From positions 1 to 27,282 of the forward strand of contig CBDAMZ010000001.1 of the NCBI GenBank assembly GCA_965197375.1: a stretch of 27,282 nucleotides of DNA. Direction: 5' to 3'. The notes beneath the pieces were generated by a model. It made no database searches, was not told where the DNA came from, and saw nothing but the letters and a program-made list of their open reading frames with translations. This document shows positions 15,282 through 22,941 of the stretch, piece after piece. Each line of letters opens with the position of its first letter. Within the stretch, counting starts at the first letter, position 1. Source of the stretch: CBDAMZ01 sp965197375 (GTDB lineage Bacteria; Acidobacteriota; Vicinamibacteria; Vicinamibacterales; UBA8438). The translations under genes were made by a program, and so were the position numbers.

Positions 15282-15342
15282 GACCGCTCCTTGGACCAGA
15301 GCAGTCTACGTTCAACTGTCAATCGATCGGGGAAGCTTACGG

Positions 15343-15602
15343 CCCGTGGCGCACGTCGGCTGCTAGGCTGCGCCGATCGGGGTATGCTGGTCACGCACAT
15401 CCCGACTTGTATCTTCCTTAGCCCTTTAGGGATATCGCATACACAGGCTCGCTTCCCGCGGTTACGTGAGCGTTGATGTGCAGACCTAGCGAAATCGCGT
15501 GACAGGGTTTCGGGTCCTGTCGCCGGAAAGAGCCCAACCGATCAAGCGGAAGGCAAGGCCACAGCGTGCGGCCAAGCGACGCAGGGACTAACCCAAATGG
15601 AC
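15343..15602. other. Intergenic between the IS3 element and repeat block B
   Basis: A small hairpin GACAGG/CCTGTC lies around 15503-15523 without a T tract. No gene or homologous fragment was recognised. Confidence 0.4.
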
Positions 15603-15643
15603 TGGGTTGGAATTCCTCCCGGTCATCAAGCGGTCATCCAAGG
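15603..15643. repeat. Repeat block copy B
   Basis: It reads TGGGTTGGAATTCCTCCC then GGTCATCAAGCGGTCATCCAAGG. It is nearly identical to copy C and close to copy A, with the same paired GGTCATC(C)A motifs. Unlike A and C it is not followed by recognisable recombinase coding sequence, so the neighbouring segment has been exchanged or deleted. Confidence 0.7.
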
Positions 15644-15683
15644 TGGTGGCCTCCAAGCCGTGGAAGGGAGAATCTGGAATACG

Positions 15684-16214
15684 CTAGAAGGCCCAACCGA
15701 TATTGACGAGTCGAAGCACAGGGATTGGCTCGCCATTAAACACCCTTGTCGCGCCACCGCCGATGCTAATGCTGAGGTGTCGCTTGGACCCAAGGAGCCA
15801 GGCATATCCCATTTCGAAACCGAGACCGAGGTGTGGCCCTCGATCTTCGTCCGTACCGATGTCGTCCTCTTCTTGCGACACCCAAAACACTCCGACCCTT
15901 GGTCCTACATAGAATCCTCTGAACGCATTTCCGTTTGGGTAATAGCGCAACGCCATATTGAGACTGTAGAAGCCATTACCGTCACCCCAAGGGAGTCTTG
16001 AGCCAGACAGACCAATCGTGACTCTTTCCGTAGCCTTACGTTCGTACTCGCCGTTGTACCACGGCACCAAGATCAACCCAAATGGGTTCGCCGACATCAC
16101 TTGGTTATAGGCGGCTGACTGACCACTCGTGGACTCTTGCGCGAACCCGGTCGTCGTCAGGGTCACAAGCAGAGATACCGGAACGGCGACGAGACGAAAA
16201 CAGCGGTCAATCAT
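15684..16214 (-). CDS. Outer-membrane beta-barrel-like secreted protein
   Basis: The chosen start, ATG 16214, gives a clear signal peptide (MIDRCFRLVAVPVSLLVTL, cut near GFAQE) and a mature part of about 150 aa. An open extension to a GTG at 16241 would add nine residues before the signal and is less likely. The mature sequence alternates polar and aromatic residues (FYSLNMALRYYPNGNAFRGFYVGPRVG) and ends NIGWAF with a terminal Phe, as barrel proteins inserted by the BAM machinery do. It resembles DUF3575-like or generic outer-membrane-protein beta-barrel domains. No partner gene adjoins it. The gene lies between repeat blocks B and C and has lower GC than the surrounding chromosome. Confidence 0.7.
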   Translation of the reverse strand: MIDRCFRLVAVPVSLLVTLTTTGFAQESTSGQSAAYNQVMSANPFGLILVPWYNGEYERKATERVTIGLSGSRLPWGDGNGFYSLNMALRYYPNGNAFRGFYVGPRVGVFWVSQEEDDIGTDEDRGPHLGLGFEMGYAWLLGSKRHLSISIGGGATRVFNGEPIPVLRLVNIGWAF

Positions 16215-16320
16215 AGACTTTCCACAGCAAACGACGAACACCTCGTGTACCGCGACGCGGCTGGCGGTTCAACGGACTTTGTGTAGAACTCAATAAGGTT
16301 GCCACACAGATTAGAACTAC

Positions 16321-16689
16321 CTAAAAGAGATCCGTCAATGTTTTAGCTGCTTTAAGCTTCGTGAAGATTGTATGCCAAGGCCCATGAATTGAACCGCTTG
16401 CTGCATCCTCGAACGGCATTGGCCCTATTTCTTCTGCTGGTGCTGAAAACACCAGCATGTACGTTCCACCATTCCCGTATGGTTCGATGTGTTTAATTGG
16501 CGCGTAATGCGTGACAGCAGAAATGTGGCTTACTTGGTACGCAGCTATATACCGAAGCCGATTAAGCATCCCACCACCGATCCGAATGGCGTACTAACGG
16601 TCTTCTCCAAGAAGGACTTGTTTGAATCCCTTTAGCCGAGCAGGAACCACCACCGTGTCCGTTACATCAATCGAAGATTCAACTGAATG
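16321..16689 (-). pseudogene. C-terminal fragment of an EVE/ASCH-like domain protein with one stop
   Basis: The frame reads DTVVVPARLKGFKQVLLGEDR-stop-YAIRIGGGMLNRLRYIAAYQ, then VTHYAPIKHIEPYGNGG and ends KLKAAKTLTDLF. From memory this resembles the C-terminal small-molecule or nucleic-acid-binding EVE-like region found in restriction- and helicase-associated proteins. The stop TAG at 16594-16596 sits where relatives read Trp (RWYAIRI), so TGG to TAG fits. The frame begins abruptly at repeat block C with no start codon, so the upstream catalytic part is gone. The family assignment is uncertain; the broken state is clear. Confidence 0.5.
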
Positions 16690-16727
16690 GGTTGGAATTC
16701 CTCCCGGTCATCCAGCGGTCATCCAAG
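16688..16727. repeat. Repeat block copy C at the 3' end of a recombinase remnant
   Basis: It reads TGGGTTGGAATTCCTCCC then GGTCATCCAGCGGTCATCCAAG, with two perfect 9-bp GGTCATCCA direct repeats separated by 2 bp. It forms the junction between the EVE-like fragment and the recombinase C-terminal remnant. Confidence 0.75.
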
Positions 16728-16729
16728 AT

Positions 16730-17070
16730 CGCACTTCATTATGACCTTCTGGATCTACGCGCACATGCTGCCGTCGATGCAGCAGGACGCGGCGGCGCTC
16801 GAACAGGTCGGTTCGGTGATATGTGGCCTCGGTCTCGTCCCGGAGCGTATGCGACAGAGCCGCTTCACAGACGGCACGGGGGAAGAGTGTGCGTTCAGCG
16901 GCCCAATCCAGAAAAGTCGACCTGAATCCGTGGACCGTGATGTCTGTTCGCTTCATACGTCTCAAGGTCATCAAGAACACCATGTTAGAGAGCGGCCTGT
17001 TGGCTGTGCGGCCTGGAAAGATGTATTGCCCATCACCGGAAAGAGCCTTGGCGCGTTCTAGTATCTCGAT
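16730..17070 (-). pseudogene. C-terminal part of a P4-type tyrosine recombinase
   Basis: On the minus strand the frame reads IEILERAKALSGDGQYIFPG, RPLSNMVFLMTLRRM, DITVHGFRSTFLDWAAERT and ATYHRTDLFERRRVLL. This is the conserved catalytic C-terminus of P4-like integrases, with HGFRST supplying the box II His and Arg and YHRTDLFERRR the nucleophile Tyr. The N-terminal two-thirds is missing: homology starts where the acyl-CoA ligase gene ends, and the two overlap by a few codons. The 3' end runs into repeat block C. It is an island-end scar rather than a working gene. Confidence 0.85.
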
Positions 17071-18623
17071 CGGACCTCCGCGCGCAACAGGTGCTTCTGG
17101 ATCTTTCCCACTGCGGTGCGCGGCAGTTCCGAACGGAACCTCACGAACTGAGGTACGCGAAAGCGGGCGAGCCGCTGCCGGCACCATGCGATGATCTCGT
17201 CCTCCGTCAACGCCTCATCTTCGCGCGGCACGACGACTGCCAGTATGGCTTCGTTGCGCACTTCGTCCGGCACGCCGATCACCGCGCAATCGAATACCTT
17301 GACGTGCTCACGGATCACCGCTTCGACTTCGCTGGCGGCCACGTTCTCACCGGCCCGCTTGATCATGTCCTTTGCGCGGTCGACGAAATAGAAATACCCC
17401 CGCTCATCCTGTCGTGCGTTGTCGCCACTCCACAACCACCCGTCCCGGATGGTCACGGCCGTGGCTTCTGGGTTCTCGTAGTAGCCTTTCGTCAATGACT
17501 GGCCCGGCACGCCACGCACTACAATCTGACCGACCTGTCCGGGGGCCACCGCCTGGTCGTCGTCGTCAACGAGCCTGGTCGTGTGGCCCATCACCGGCAG
17601 TCCCATCGATAGATTTCGTCGTTCACCGTCGAGCGGGTTCACGATCGGTGGCCCCATCGTTTCGGTCATGCCCCAGAGCTGCAGCAGCGACGCCCCGAAC
17701 CGCTCGTCCCACTCGGCTAGCTGGGCGGGCGTCAGGTTCTGGGCGAAAAGCACCACGCGCAGTTGGTTCTTTGCGAGCTCGGACCGTCGTTCCTGGGCAA
17801 ACAGCATCCGGACCGGTGCCGCGAACAGGCTGGATACGGTGCACCGATGTGTGATGGCGCAATCGAAGTATCGGCTGGTACTGAACCGCACCATCAGCGC
17901 CATGCTGGCGCCGGTCACGGGGGCGCTCATCGTCGAGTAGTATTGCGCGTTGCCATGGAAAAGCGGCAGAACGACCAGGTGGCGGTCTTCTGGCAACAGG
18001 CGGATCGCCTGGCTAACCGTCTCGCCGGCGTAGATGTAGTTGGCGTGCGTGACGAGCACGCCTTTCGGACGCGCGGGGGTGCCGGAGGTATAGAGGATTG
18101 CCGCCTCGTCTGCAGGAGCGGGTGCAGGTCCCTGAGGCGGCGTCTCCGCGCGATCGGCCACCAACTCGGTGAAGTCTGCTGACGGGGTCGGGGCGCCCGA
18201 GCCACACGTAATGACCGCCTCTACGCCTGGACACCGGCGACCGATCTGGTTTGCGGTTTCGAGGTGATTCGCGTGTGTGAAGATCAGCTTGCTCTCGGAG
18301 TGACTGACCAGGTACTCGAGCTCGGACGCCGACGACGCAGTGTTGACCGGGACGATGACGGCACCGATCTTCGCGGCGGCGAACCACAGGTAGAGGAACT
18401 CCAGGCAGTTTCCGAGGAGCAGGCTCAGCTTGTCGCACCGACGTACCCCGATGTCGTGGAGGAGGTGGGCGGTCCGGTTCACATCACGTTCGAACTCGCG
18501 ATAGGTGCGCGTCGACATGCGGCCATTCAGGTCGTCGAAAATGACAAACAGCGCGTCAGGGGCCGACCGCGCGCGGTCCTCGACGATCGTGCGGAGCGTA
18601 CGAGCACCGACAAGAGTGGACAC
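17058..18623 (-). CDS. Acyl-CoA synthetase / AMP-dependent ligase (CaiC-like)
   Basis: The 521-aa protein activates a carboxylic acid with ATP to an acyl-adenylate and transfers it to CoA. The phosphate-binding loop is LYTSGTPARPKGVL (178-190), a variant of TSGTTGxPKG with Pro and Ala at two positions. Other motifs are QLWGMTETMGPP, GWLWSGDNARQDERGYFYFVD, RAKDMIKRAGENVAASEVE, and the catalytic C-terminal lysine K507 in PRTAVGKIQKH. In length and motif style it resembles crotonobetaine/carnitine-CoA and short- or medium-chain acyl-CoA ligases; the substrate is unknown. The start GTG at 18623 has TAGGAG about 8 bp upstream. The stop lies inside the recombinase remnant, but the C-terminus appears complete. 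Confidence 0.9.
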   Translation of the reverse strand: MSTLVGARTLRTIVEDRARSAPDALFVIFDDLNGRMSTRTYREFERDVNRTAHLLHDIGVRRCDKLSLLLGNCLEFLYLWFAAAKIGAVIVPVNTASSASELEYLVSHSESKLIFTHANHLETANQIGRRCPGVEAVITCGSGAPTPSADFTELVADRAETPPQGPAPAPADEAAILYTSGTPARPKGVLVTHANYIYAGETVSQAIRLLPEDRHLVVLPLFHGNAQYYSTMSAPVTGASMALMVRFSTSRYFDCAITHRCTVSSLFAAPVRMLFAQERRSELAKNQLRVVLFAQNLTPAQLAEWDERFGASLLQLWGMTETMGPPIVNPLDGERRNLSMGLPVMGHTTRLVDDDDQAVAPGQVGQIVVRGVPGQSLTKGYYENPEATAVTIRDGWLWSGDNARQDERGYFYFVDRAKDMIKRAGENVAASEVEAVIREHVKVFDCAVIGVPDEVRNEAILAVVVPREDEALTEDEIIAWCRQRLARFRVPQFVRFRSELPRTAVGKIQKHLLRAEVRSRY

Positions 18624-18949
18624 GGCGAGTGCTCCTAATCAGGAGTGTCAAGAACTGCGCAGCGCCGCCGCTCGTCGCAGATTGCCTGAGACGCTCCCTC
18701 AACGCAGGGTCACCACTCGCGATGGGTGATGCCCTGCCGGTGTGCTTTCCGTGAGTCGCCGAGCGTCCGTTCCAGTCTTGACGTTCGATGTAGGCCGCGA
18801 CCGAAGCTGCGAGAAAGACCAGCGAAGCGCGGGTCCTCACGCCCTAGCTGTCCTCCGGTAGTTCATGCGTTTGGCTGTTGGCCGCGATCTTATGAGCTGC
18901 GTGCGGATGGGTCAACGGCCTTCTCCACGTAGGGTTTCTGATCGTTGAG
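18624..18949. other. Unassigned intergenic region
   Basis: A minus-strand frame from 18840 begins MRTRASLVFLAASVAAYIE and superficially resembles a signal peptide, but it has no recognised continuation and no clear ribosome site. Nothing else was recognised. Confidence 0.35.
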
Positions 18950-19000
18950 GTGCTACCGTCTGATGTCCTTAAGAGCACTATCGCTTCGCAGCTTAGGGTC

Positions 19001-19006
19001 TATAAT
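19001..19006 (+). promoter_or_regulatory. Candidate -10 box before the small membrane protein gene
   Basis: TATAAT lies 99 bp upstream of the ATG at 19106. There is no good -35 match, so support is weak. Confidence 0.25.
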
Positions 19007-19105
19007 GCCGCCGATCTCCTAACCACCCGTCACGTGTTGCCGCCGCTCGGCATAGCCTTGCGGTGGGCAGAACTGCGATCAAAGATTTGCCGACAGGAGG
19101 GGCCA

Positions 19106-19567
19106 ATGAAACGTGTCTTTTGGCTTGTGGCTCAGCTGGTGCTGGGCGCAGTCTTAGTTCGGATTGATCTCAGCGTCTTCTTGTTATATCTACTTGGACT
19201 GTTTTTACTTTCGTTGGAGCAAGCTGATCGGATCGTCAAGGCTACAGCCGTCTCCTTTGAGGAAATCACGGATGGCACGGTGGAAATCGAAGCCAGAGTG
19301 CGGAGACTAGAACACCACCTTCTAAGGAGAGGCCAGACGGACGGACATGATCCTTTGGTCTTTCTTGACGAGAACGGAAAATGGCTTCTGAGGGACGAGT
19401 CCATTGGCCAAGCGAAAGGAATCATCAGAGGCGTTCGTCGGCACGACGTACAGAAAAAGCTTGACCCGAAGAGTGCGGCGCGGGTTGAGAGGCTTGAGCA
19501 AGTGCGGGTCAAGCTGGCATCTGGCGAACGGGTTACTGAGGAAGAGATCCACGACGCTTTCAGGTAA
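19106..19567 (+). CDS. Small membrane protein with charged cytoplasmic helices, unknown family
   Basis: The start at 19106 is fixed by AGGAGGGG about 6 bp upstream and gives 153 aa; the open frame extends to 18950, but that part is not protein-like. Residues 1-40 contain one long or two short hydrophobic segments (VFWLVAQLVLGAVLV and SVFLLYLLGLFLLSL). The remainder is soluble and helical, with ARVRRLEHHLLRRG and VERLEQVRVKLASGERVTEEEIHDAFR. The last segment resembles regulatory tails that end in a helix-turn-helix-like EEEI motif. I do not recognise the family. It appears intact. Confidence 0.6.
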   Translation: MKRVFWLVAQLVLGAVLVRIDLSVFLLYLLGLFLLSLEQADRIVKATAVSFEEITDGTVEIEARVRRLEHHLLRRGQTDGHDPLVFLDENGKWLLRDESIGQAKGIIRGVRRHDVQKKLDPKSAARVERLEQVRVKLASGERVTEEEIHDAFR

Positions 19568-19789
19568 CCCGACCTTCGTTGATCCTTGGGAGACCCGGCG
19601 ATAGCTAGGGGGTGCTGAATTGCATGGGCGCTCTGCCGTTGCCCGAACCGATGGCCAGAATCGCTCCCTCCTCCTCGTTCAGTGACCAGCTGAGGAATCC
19701 ACCGCTCGGAGCTGGCTCCCTCGCCTCGATGACAGTGCTGCCCTCGGGCATGTCTACAAGCAAACCGACATGGCGACCGTCTGAATCCA

Positions 19790-20286
19790 CAAATGGTTTC
19801 TTCCTCGGTGCACTCTGCCGCTCAACGCAGGAGAATCCATGACTGTTCTCAGGCCTGGCAATGGCGGGTGCGAACAACAGGTCTGCCGCACAGCCCAATC
19901 AAGAAGATGGGATTCTAACGGCGGAAGAAGTCGCTTCCCTTGACCTGTCAGGGGTGGAATGGGCCGTACTGTCAGCGTGCGACACCGCTAAAGGAGGTCT
20001 CAGCACGGGAGAGAGTCTCCGTCGCGCATTTCGGATCGCAGGAGTCAAGACGCTGATTATGAGTTTGTGGAGCGTTGAAGACCAAGCGACCCGGCAGTGG
20101 ATGAGTGCACTGTACCAGACACGCTTTGTGGACGAACTAGGGACGGCGGAGGCTATGCGCAGCGCCAGTCTCAAAATGCTGAACCAGCGGCGGGAACAAG
20201 GCGAAACCACCCACCCCTATCTTCTGGGCACCGTTTGTTGCAGTGGGAGACAGGAAATACTAGCCTCCGTCTCATACGGCCGCTGA
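19790..20286 (+). pseudogene. CHAT domain (caspase-like protease) remnant
   Basis: The frame reads STNGFFLGALCRSTQENP-stop-LFSGLAMAGANN, then DGILTAEEVASLDLSGVEW, VLSACDTAKGG, FRIAGVKTLIMSLWSVEDQA, and near the end ETTHPYLLG. This is the core of CHAT peptidase domains (family usually LATHGFFLG...ENPLLLSGLALAGAN...LSACDTG). The catalytic Cys (SACDT) remains, but the catalytic His is Asn (TNG for THG), a TGA lies at 19840-19842, residues are missing between Cys and LRRAF, and the final motif needs a frameshift near 20215 (the other frame gives FWAPFVAVGD). The TPR region that normally precedes CHAT is absent. The gene is dead. Confidence 0.75.
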
Positions 20287-20400
20287 CCTGGATCACCGCC
20301 GGCGGTTCGAGTGCGAGGCCCGCACCATCTCCAGTCTGAACCACCCGCGCATCTGCACGCTCCATGACATCGGCACCAGACCGTGCGTCGAGCCCTCCCC
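20285..20400 (+). pseudogene. Second Ser/Thr kinase N-lobe fragment
   Basis: The plus-strand frame reads DLDHRRRFECEARTISSLNH and PRICTLHDIGT, the segment of acidobacterial kinases that follows the ATP lysine (family RFEREA..ISSLNHPHICTLYDIG). A 19-bp stretch (20304-20322) is identical to part of the first kinase fragment (8630-8648), including the unusual Cys in FECEA. Homology ends after DIGT. The rest of this kinase gene is missing until a PD40 tail appears at 26350, beyond a block of minus-strand genes. Confidence 0.7.
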
Positions 20401-20472
20401 CTGGAAGACCGCCCCCACACCGACGGTCTTCTACACGCAAGCACTGTAACTTTCAGCGTCCTTCGCGTTAGC

Positions 20473-22686
20473 CTACTTTGCTAGCGGATCGGGTCGCAGC
20501 TGGAACTTCACGACCTTGCTCGTCGTGCCTTTGCCGCCTTCGAGGTGAAACGGCGCGCGGGTGCCGTAGGTCGCCCACAGCCCCTTGCCCTTCCAGCCGG
20601 CGTCCGGATCATCGATGCGGCCATCCAGCCACTTGGTGTAGAACCCGAGCGGATAGGGCACCCGCATGACGACCCACTCGCCGTCCTTCAGAGCCAGCAG
20701 CCCTTCGGATGAGTTGCCGGTGTTGATGGGCACATTCTCGCCCAACCCCAACGTGTCGAACTGATCGACCCACGTGTAGTAGCTGGCTTCAGCGCTGCCC
20801 GAATCCGTCAAGCCTTTGAGTTGCGGGAGCGGCTCCGGATAGAGGGTCCAGCCTTCGGGGCAGTGCTGCCCCGTCGCGGTCGGCCCATTGAGTGGCCCGG
20901 TGCACGTACGGCGGTCGAAGCTGGCGAGGTGCCCGCTCGCCAGGGGCGTCCAGACGACGCCGTGGCGGTCGATGTCCATGCCGTGCGGTGTGTACCCTTG
21001 CACGGGCGCGTCCGGGTTGTCCCACGGCAGCTCGTAGATCTCGGTTAGCGTCGTCTCCGGGTCAAACCTTTGGACCGAGCCGGGGAACCCCAACGACGAA
21101 CCCCAAACCGTCCCATCGACCGGGTTCACGGCCACACCGTAGTAGCCAGCCGAGATCCGCATGTCCTTGGCGGGATCAACCGGCTCGTCCACTCGCTCGT
21201 AGGCCGGAAATTGTGCAACGTTGACGCGAGAGGACTCCACCCACGCGTCCAGCCGGCCGTTGCCGTTGGTGTCGAGGACCAGCGGCGCCCAGCCCTGCGA
21301 CTGCTGCTCATCGCCGGTTTCGAGGAACATCTTCGTGTTGAGCCAACCGAGGACCTGACCACCACCGCTCGTCCATAGCGTGTTGTCATCATCCTCGGCA
21401 AACACCAGGTGGTGTGTGCCGAAACAGGTGCTAATGAGGGCAAACTCCTCGGTTGTCGGATCGTACATGGCGAGGTGGCGGGCGGCGCTGGCGACCGGGA
21501 ACAGCTTCGCCGATGGATGGTCCGACCCTTCTCGGCAGAAGGCCGGATTCTCAAGCGGGCGGACTCGCGAGGTGAGCCAGAGCCGCCCCTCGTGATCGAG
21601 CATCGGATTGTGCGTGTCGGCCTGACTGTCCCAGAGCACTTCGTCGCCCCAGTACGGGGACGGCTGGAGCGGCGTATCGCTTCCTCCGCTCGCTCGCCCC
21701 GCCGCACGCGGGGTCGCCGGATCGCGAACCGGCACCTGCACCTGGCTCGTCGTGTGACGCACCGGATCCAGGACGGGCAGATAATCCGCGCTGCCCTCGA
21801 GCACGCCGTAGATCGGGCCATTGGCGTTGACGGTCGGATTCCGCTTGTCGGTGGAGATCTCGTCGTGGAGATACACCTTCGGGTCGGCCCAGTCCCACTG
21901 GGTGATCACGACGTTGCGCTCCGCGCCTTGCGGCCGGGGTGGCGCCTCGGGTACTTCGCCGGTCAGGATTCGATCGGTCCAGTCCGCGAACATCTCCAAC
22001 GCCCGCTGCCGGCCCAGATTGGTGAGGCCGGTGATCATGCTCCCGCCCGCCTGGCCGGACTGGACGCGCCGATCCCACGCGGCCACCAGCGAGTCGAACT
22101 CGCCGAGCTCTGTGGGGATCTCCCGCGTGGCCTTGTTGCCCAGCGCGTGGCACCCCATGCAGCCACCCTTCACCCTCCTTATCCAGTCGGCCTGGCTTAC
22201 CATGTTGGGCGAAATGCCATTCCCCCTGGGCCCCGTGCCCGGGAACTCGTCTCTGTCCGGCACCTGGATCAAGGACAACCAATAGCCGGCCGGGTAGTAT
22301 CCCGCCGCCGCCTGCTCATTCGGTGCCGGTACCGCGGTCAGGTTCTGCGTTGTCCCTGGTGTGACCGGTGTCTTTGGAGAGTCCACCAGCCCGTAGCCGC
22401 GCACCCACACGTCATAGATCGCGTCGGGCAGATCGGGCAGCAGGTAGCGCCCCTGATCGTCGGTGACCACGATCCTGTTGAACTTCGTGGGCAGGTCCGT
22501 GGTTTCCGCAATCACCCAGACGCCCGCTTCCGGCCCGTTCGGTCCGCCCACGACGCCGCCGATGTCATCGGCGTCGATCGCAACCCCGCCCTCAATACCC
22601 TGCTGCATGTCCGCGCAGCTCAACGCGGTGGCGAGCATGCCCACCACCACCAACAACCCGAGTCGCGCATTCACAGTTGTTTTCAT
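20473..22686 (-). CDS. Secreted lipoprotein with carboxypeptidase-regulatory-like domain, CxxCH haem site and beta propeller
   Basis: The 737-aa protein begins with a lipoprotein signal (MKTTVNARLGLLVVVGMLAT, lipobox ALSC with C24). Residues about 45-120 form a carboxypeptidase-regulatory-like beta sandwich (GVWVIAETTDLPTKF...DDQGRYLLPDLPDAIYDV). A cytochrome-c haem motif CMGCH occupies 176-180. The remaining 500 residues show repeated beta-propeller blades of the NHL or Vgb type (LWTSGGGQVLGWLN, GVAVNPVDGTVWGS, MDIDRHGVVWTP, LLALKDGEWVVM). It is probably anchored in the outer membrane or periplasm and may be a haem-containing dehydrogenase or sensor; the substrate is unknown. Its ATG overlaps the stop of the DUF6152 frame (ATGA), so the two are co-transcribed. 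Confidence 0.85.
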   Translation of the reverse strand: MKTTVNARLGLLVVVGMLATALSCADMQQGIEGGVAIDADDIGGVVGGPNGPEAGVWVIAETTDLPTKFNRIVVTDDQGRYLLPDLPDAIYDVWVRGYGLVDSPKTPVTPGTTQNLTAVPAPNEQAAAGYYPAGYWLSLIQVPDRDEFPGTGPRGNGISPNMVSQADWIRRVKGGCMGCHALGNKATREIPTELGEFDSLVAAWDRRVQSGQAGGSMITGLTNLGRQRALEMFADWTDRILTGEVPEAPPRPQGAERNVVITQWDWADPKVYLHDEISTDKRNPTVNANGPIYGVLEGSADYLPVLDPVRHTTSQVQVPVRDPATPRAAGRASGGSDTPLQPSPYWGDEVLWDSQADTHNPMLDHEGRLWLTSRVRPLENPAFCREGSDHPSAKLFPVASAARHLAMYDPTTEEFALISTCFGTHHLVFAEDDDNTLWTSGGGQVLGWLNTKMFLETGDEQQSQGWAPLVLDTNGNGRLDAWVESSRVNVAQFPAYERVDEPVDPAKDMRISAGYYGVAVNPVDGTVWGSSLGFPGSVQRFDPETTLTEIYELPWDNPDAPVQGYTPHGMDIDRHGVVWTPLASGHLASFDRRTCTGPLNGPTATGQHCPEGWTLYPEPLPQLKGLTDSGSAEASYYTWVDQFDTLGLGENVPINTGNSSEGLLALKDGEWVVMRVPYPLGFYTKWLDGRIDDPDAGWKGKGLWATYGTRAPFHLEGGKGTTSKVVKFQLRPDPLAK

Positions 22687-22919
22687 TGGTCTCCCCTCCC
22701 CAATTGTTGTCGCCCCCCTCCACCATCTTTGTTTGTCACGTCGATGTAGAGCGCAGCGTGGGGATTGACAAATGCGATCTTTGAAACGACATCCTTCAGT
22801 GTGACTTCGTTATCGCTATCATATTCGGCCGACACCGAATGATGGCCGCTGACCACCGATGGAATAGCCAACACCATCCCCAAAGGCATTGAGGTTGCTA
22901 TTGATCTCTTGGGAGCCAT
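22683..22919 (-). CDS. DUF6152 family secreted protein, shortened
   Basis: The 78-aa frame starts MAPKRSIATSMPLGMVLA, a short signal-like segment, and contains GHHSVSAEYDSDNEVTLKDV and IAFVNPHAALYIDVTNKDGG. The HHS..AEYD, VTLK and NPHA motifs are the DUF6152 signature. Family members usually continue for another 40 or so residues; this one ends in a G-rich run (GGGGRQQLGRGDQ), where the G tract (22713-22718) offers an obvious slippage or deletion point. It is therefore probably truncated, although still translationally coupled (ATGA) to the lipoprotein gene. Function of the family is unknown. Confidence 0.7.
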   Translation of the reverse strand: MAPKRSIATSMPLGMVLAIPSVVSGHHSVSAEYDSDNEVTLKDVVSKIAFVNPHAALYIDVTNKDGGGGRQQLGRGDQ

Positions 22920-22941
22920 GTACGTGCTCCATCCATATTCG

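Larger units (their letters stand above)
14146..15342 (-). mobile_element. IS3-family insertion sequence, about 1.2 kb
   Basis: Perfect 15-bp terminal repeats CCGTAAGCTTCCCCG occur at 14146-14160 and, inverted, at 15328-15342. Imperfect similarity continues inward, with GGACAGTTCGAA on the left and TGACAGTTGAAC on the right, read inward. Two overlapping frames, orfA and orfB, lie on the minus strand in the usual IS3 order. No certain target duplication is seen; C-rich flanks make a short one ambiguous. Confidence 0.9.

Noticed and set aside
4333..16596. Genome-wide recoding of TGA or TAG as a sense codon
   Set aside because: TGA appears at Arg, Trp and Cys positions, TAG at Gln and Trp, and intact genes in the window end with the same codons, so one altered code cannot explain them.
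19605..19898. Minus-strand 97-aa frame containing DSDGRHVGLLVDMPEG
   Set aside because: It looks mildly protein-like, but its first third is antisense to the CHAT remnant, it has no ribosome site, and I recognise no family. It could be a separate fragment at 19605-19790.
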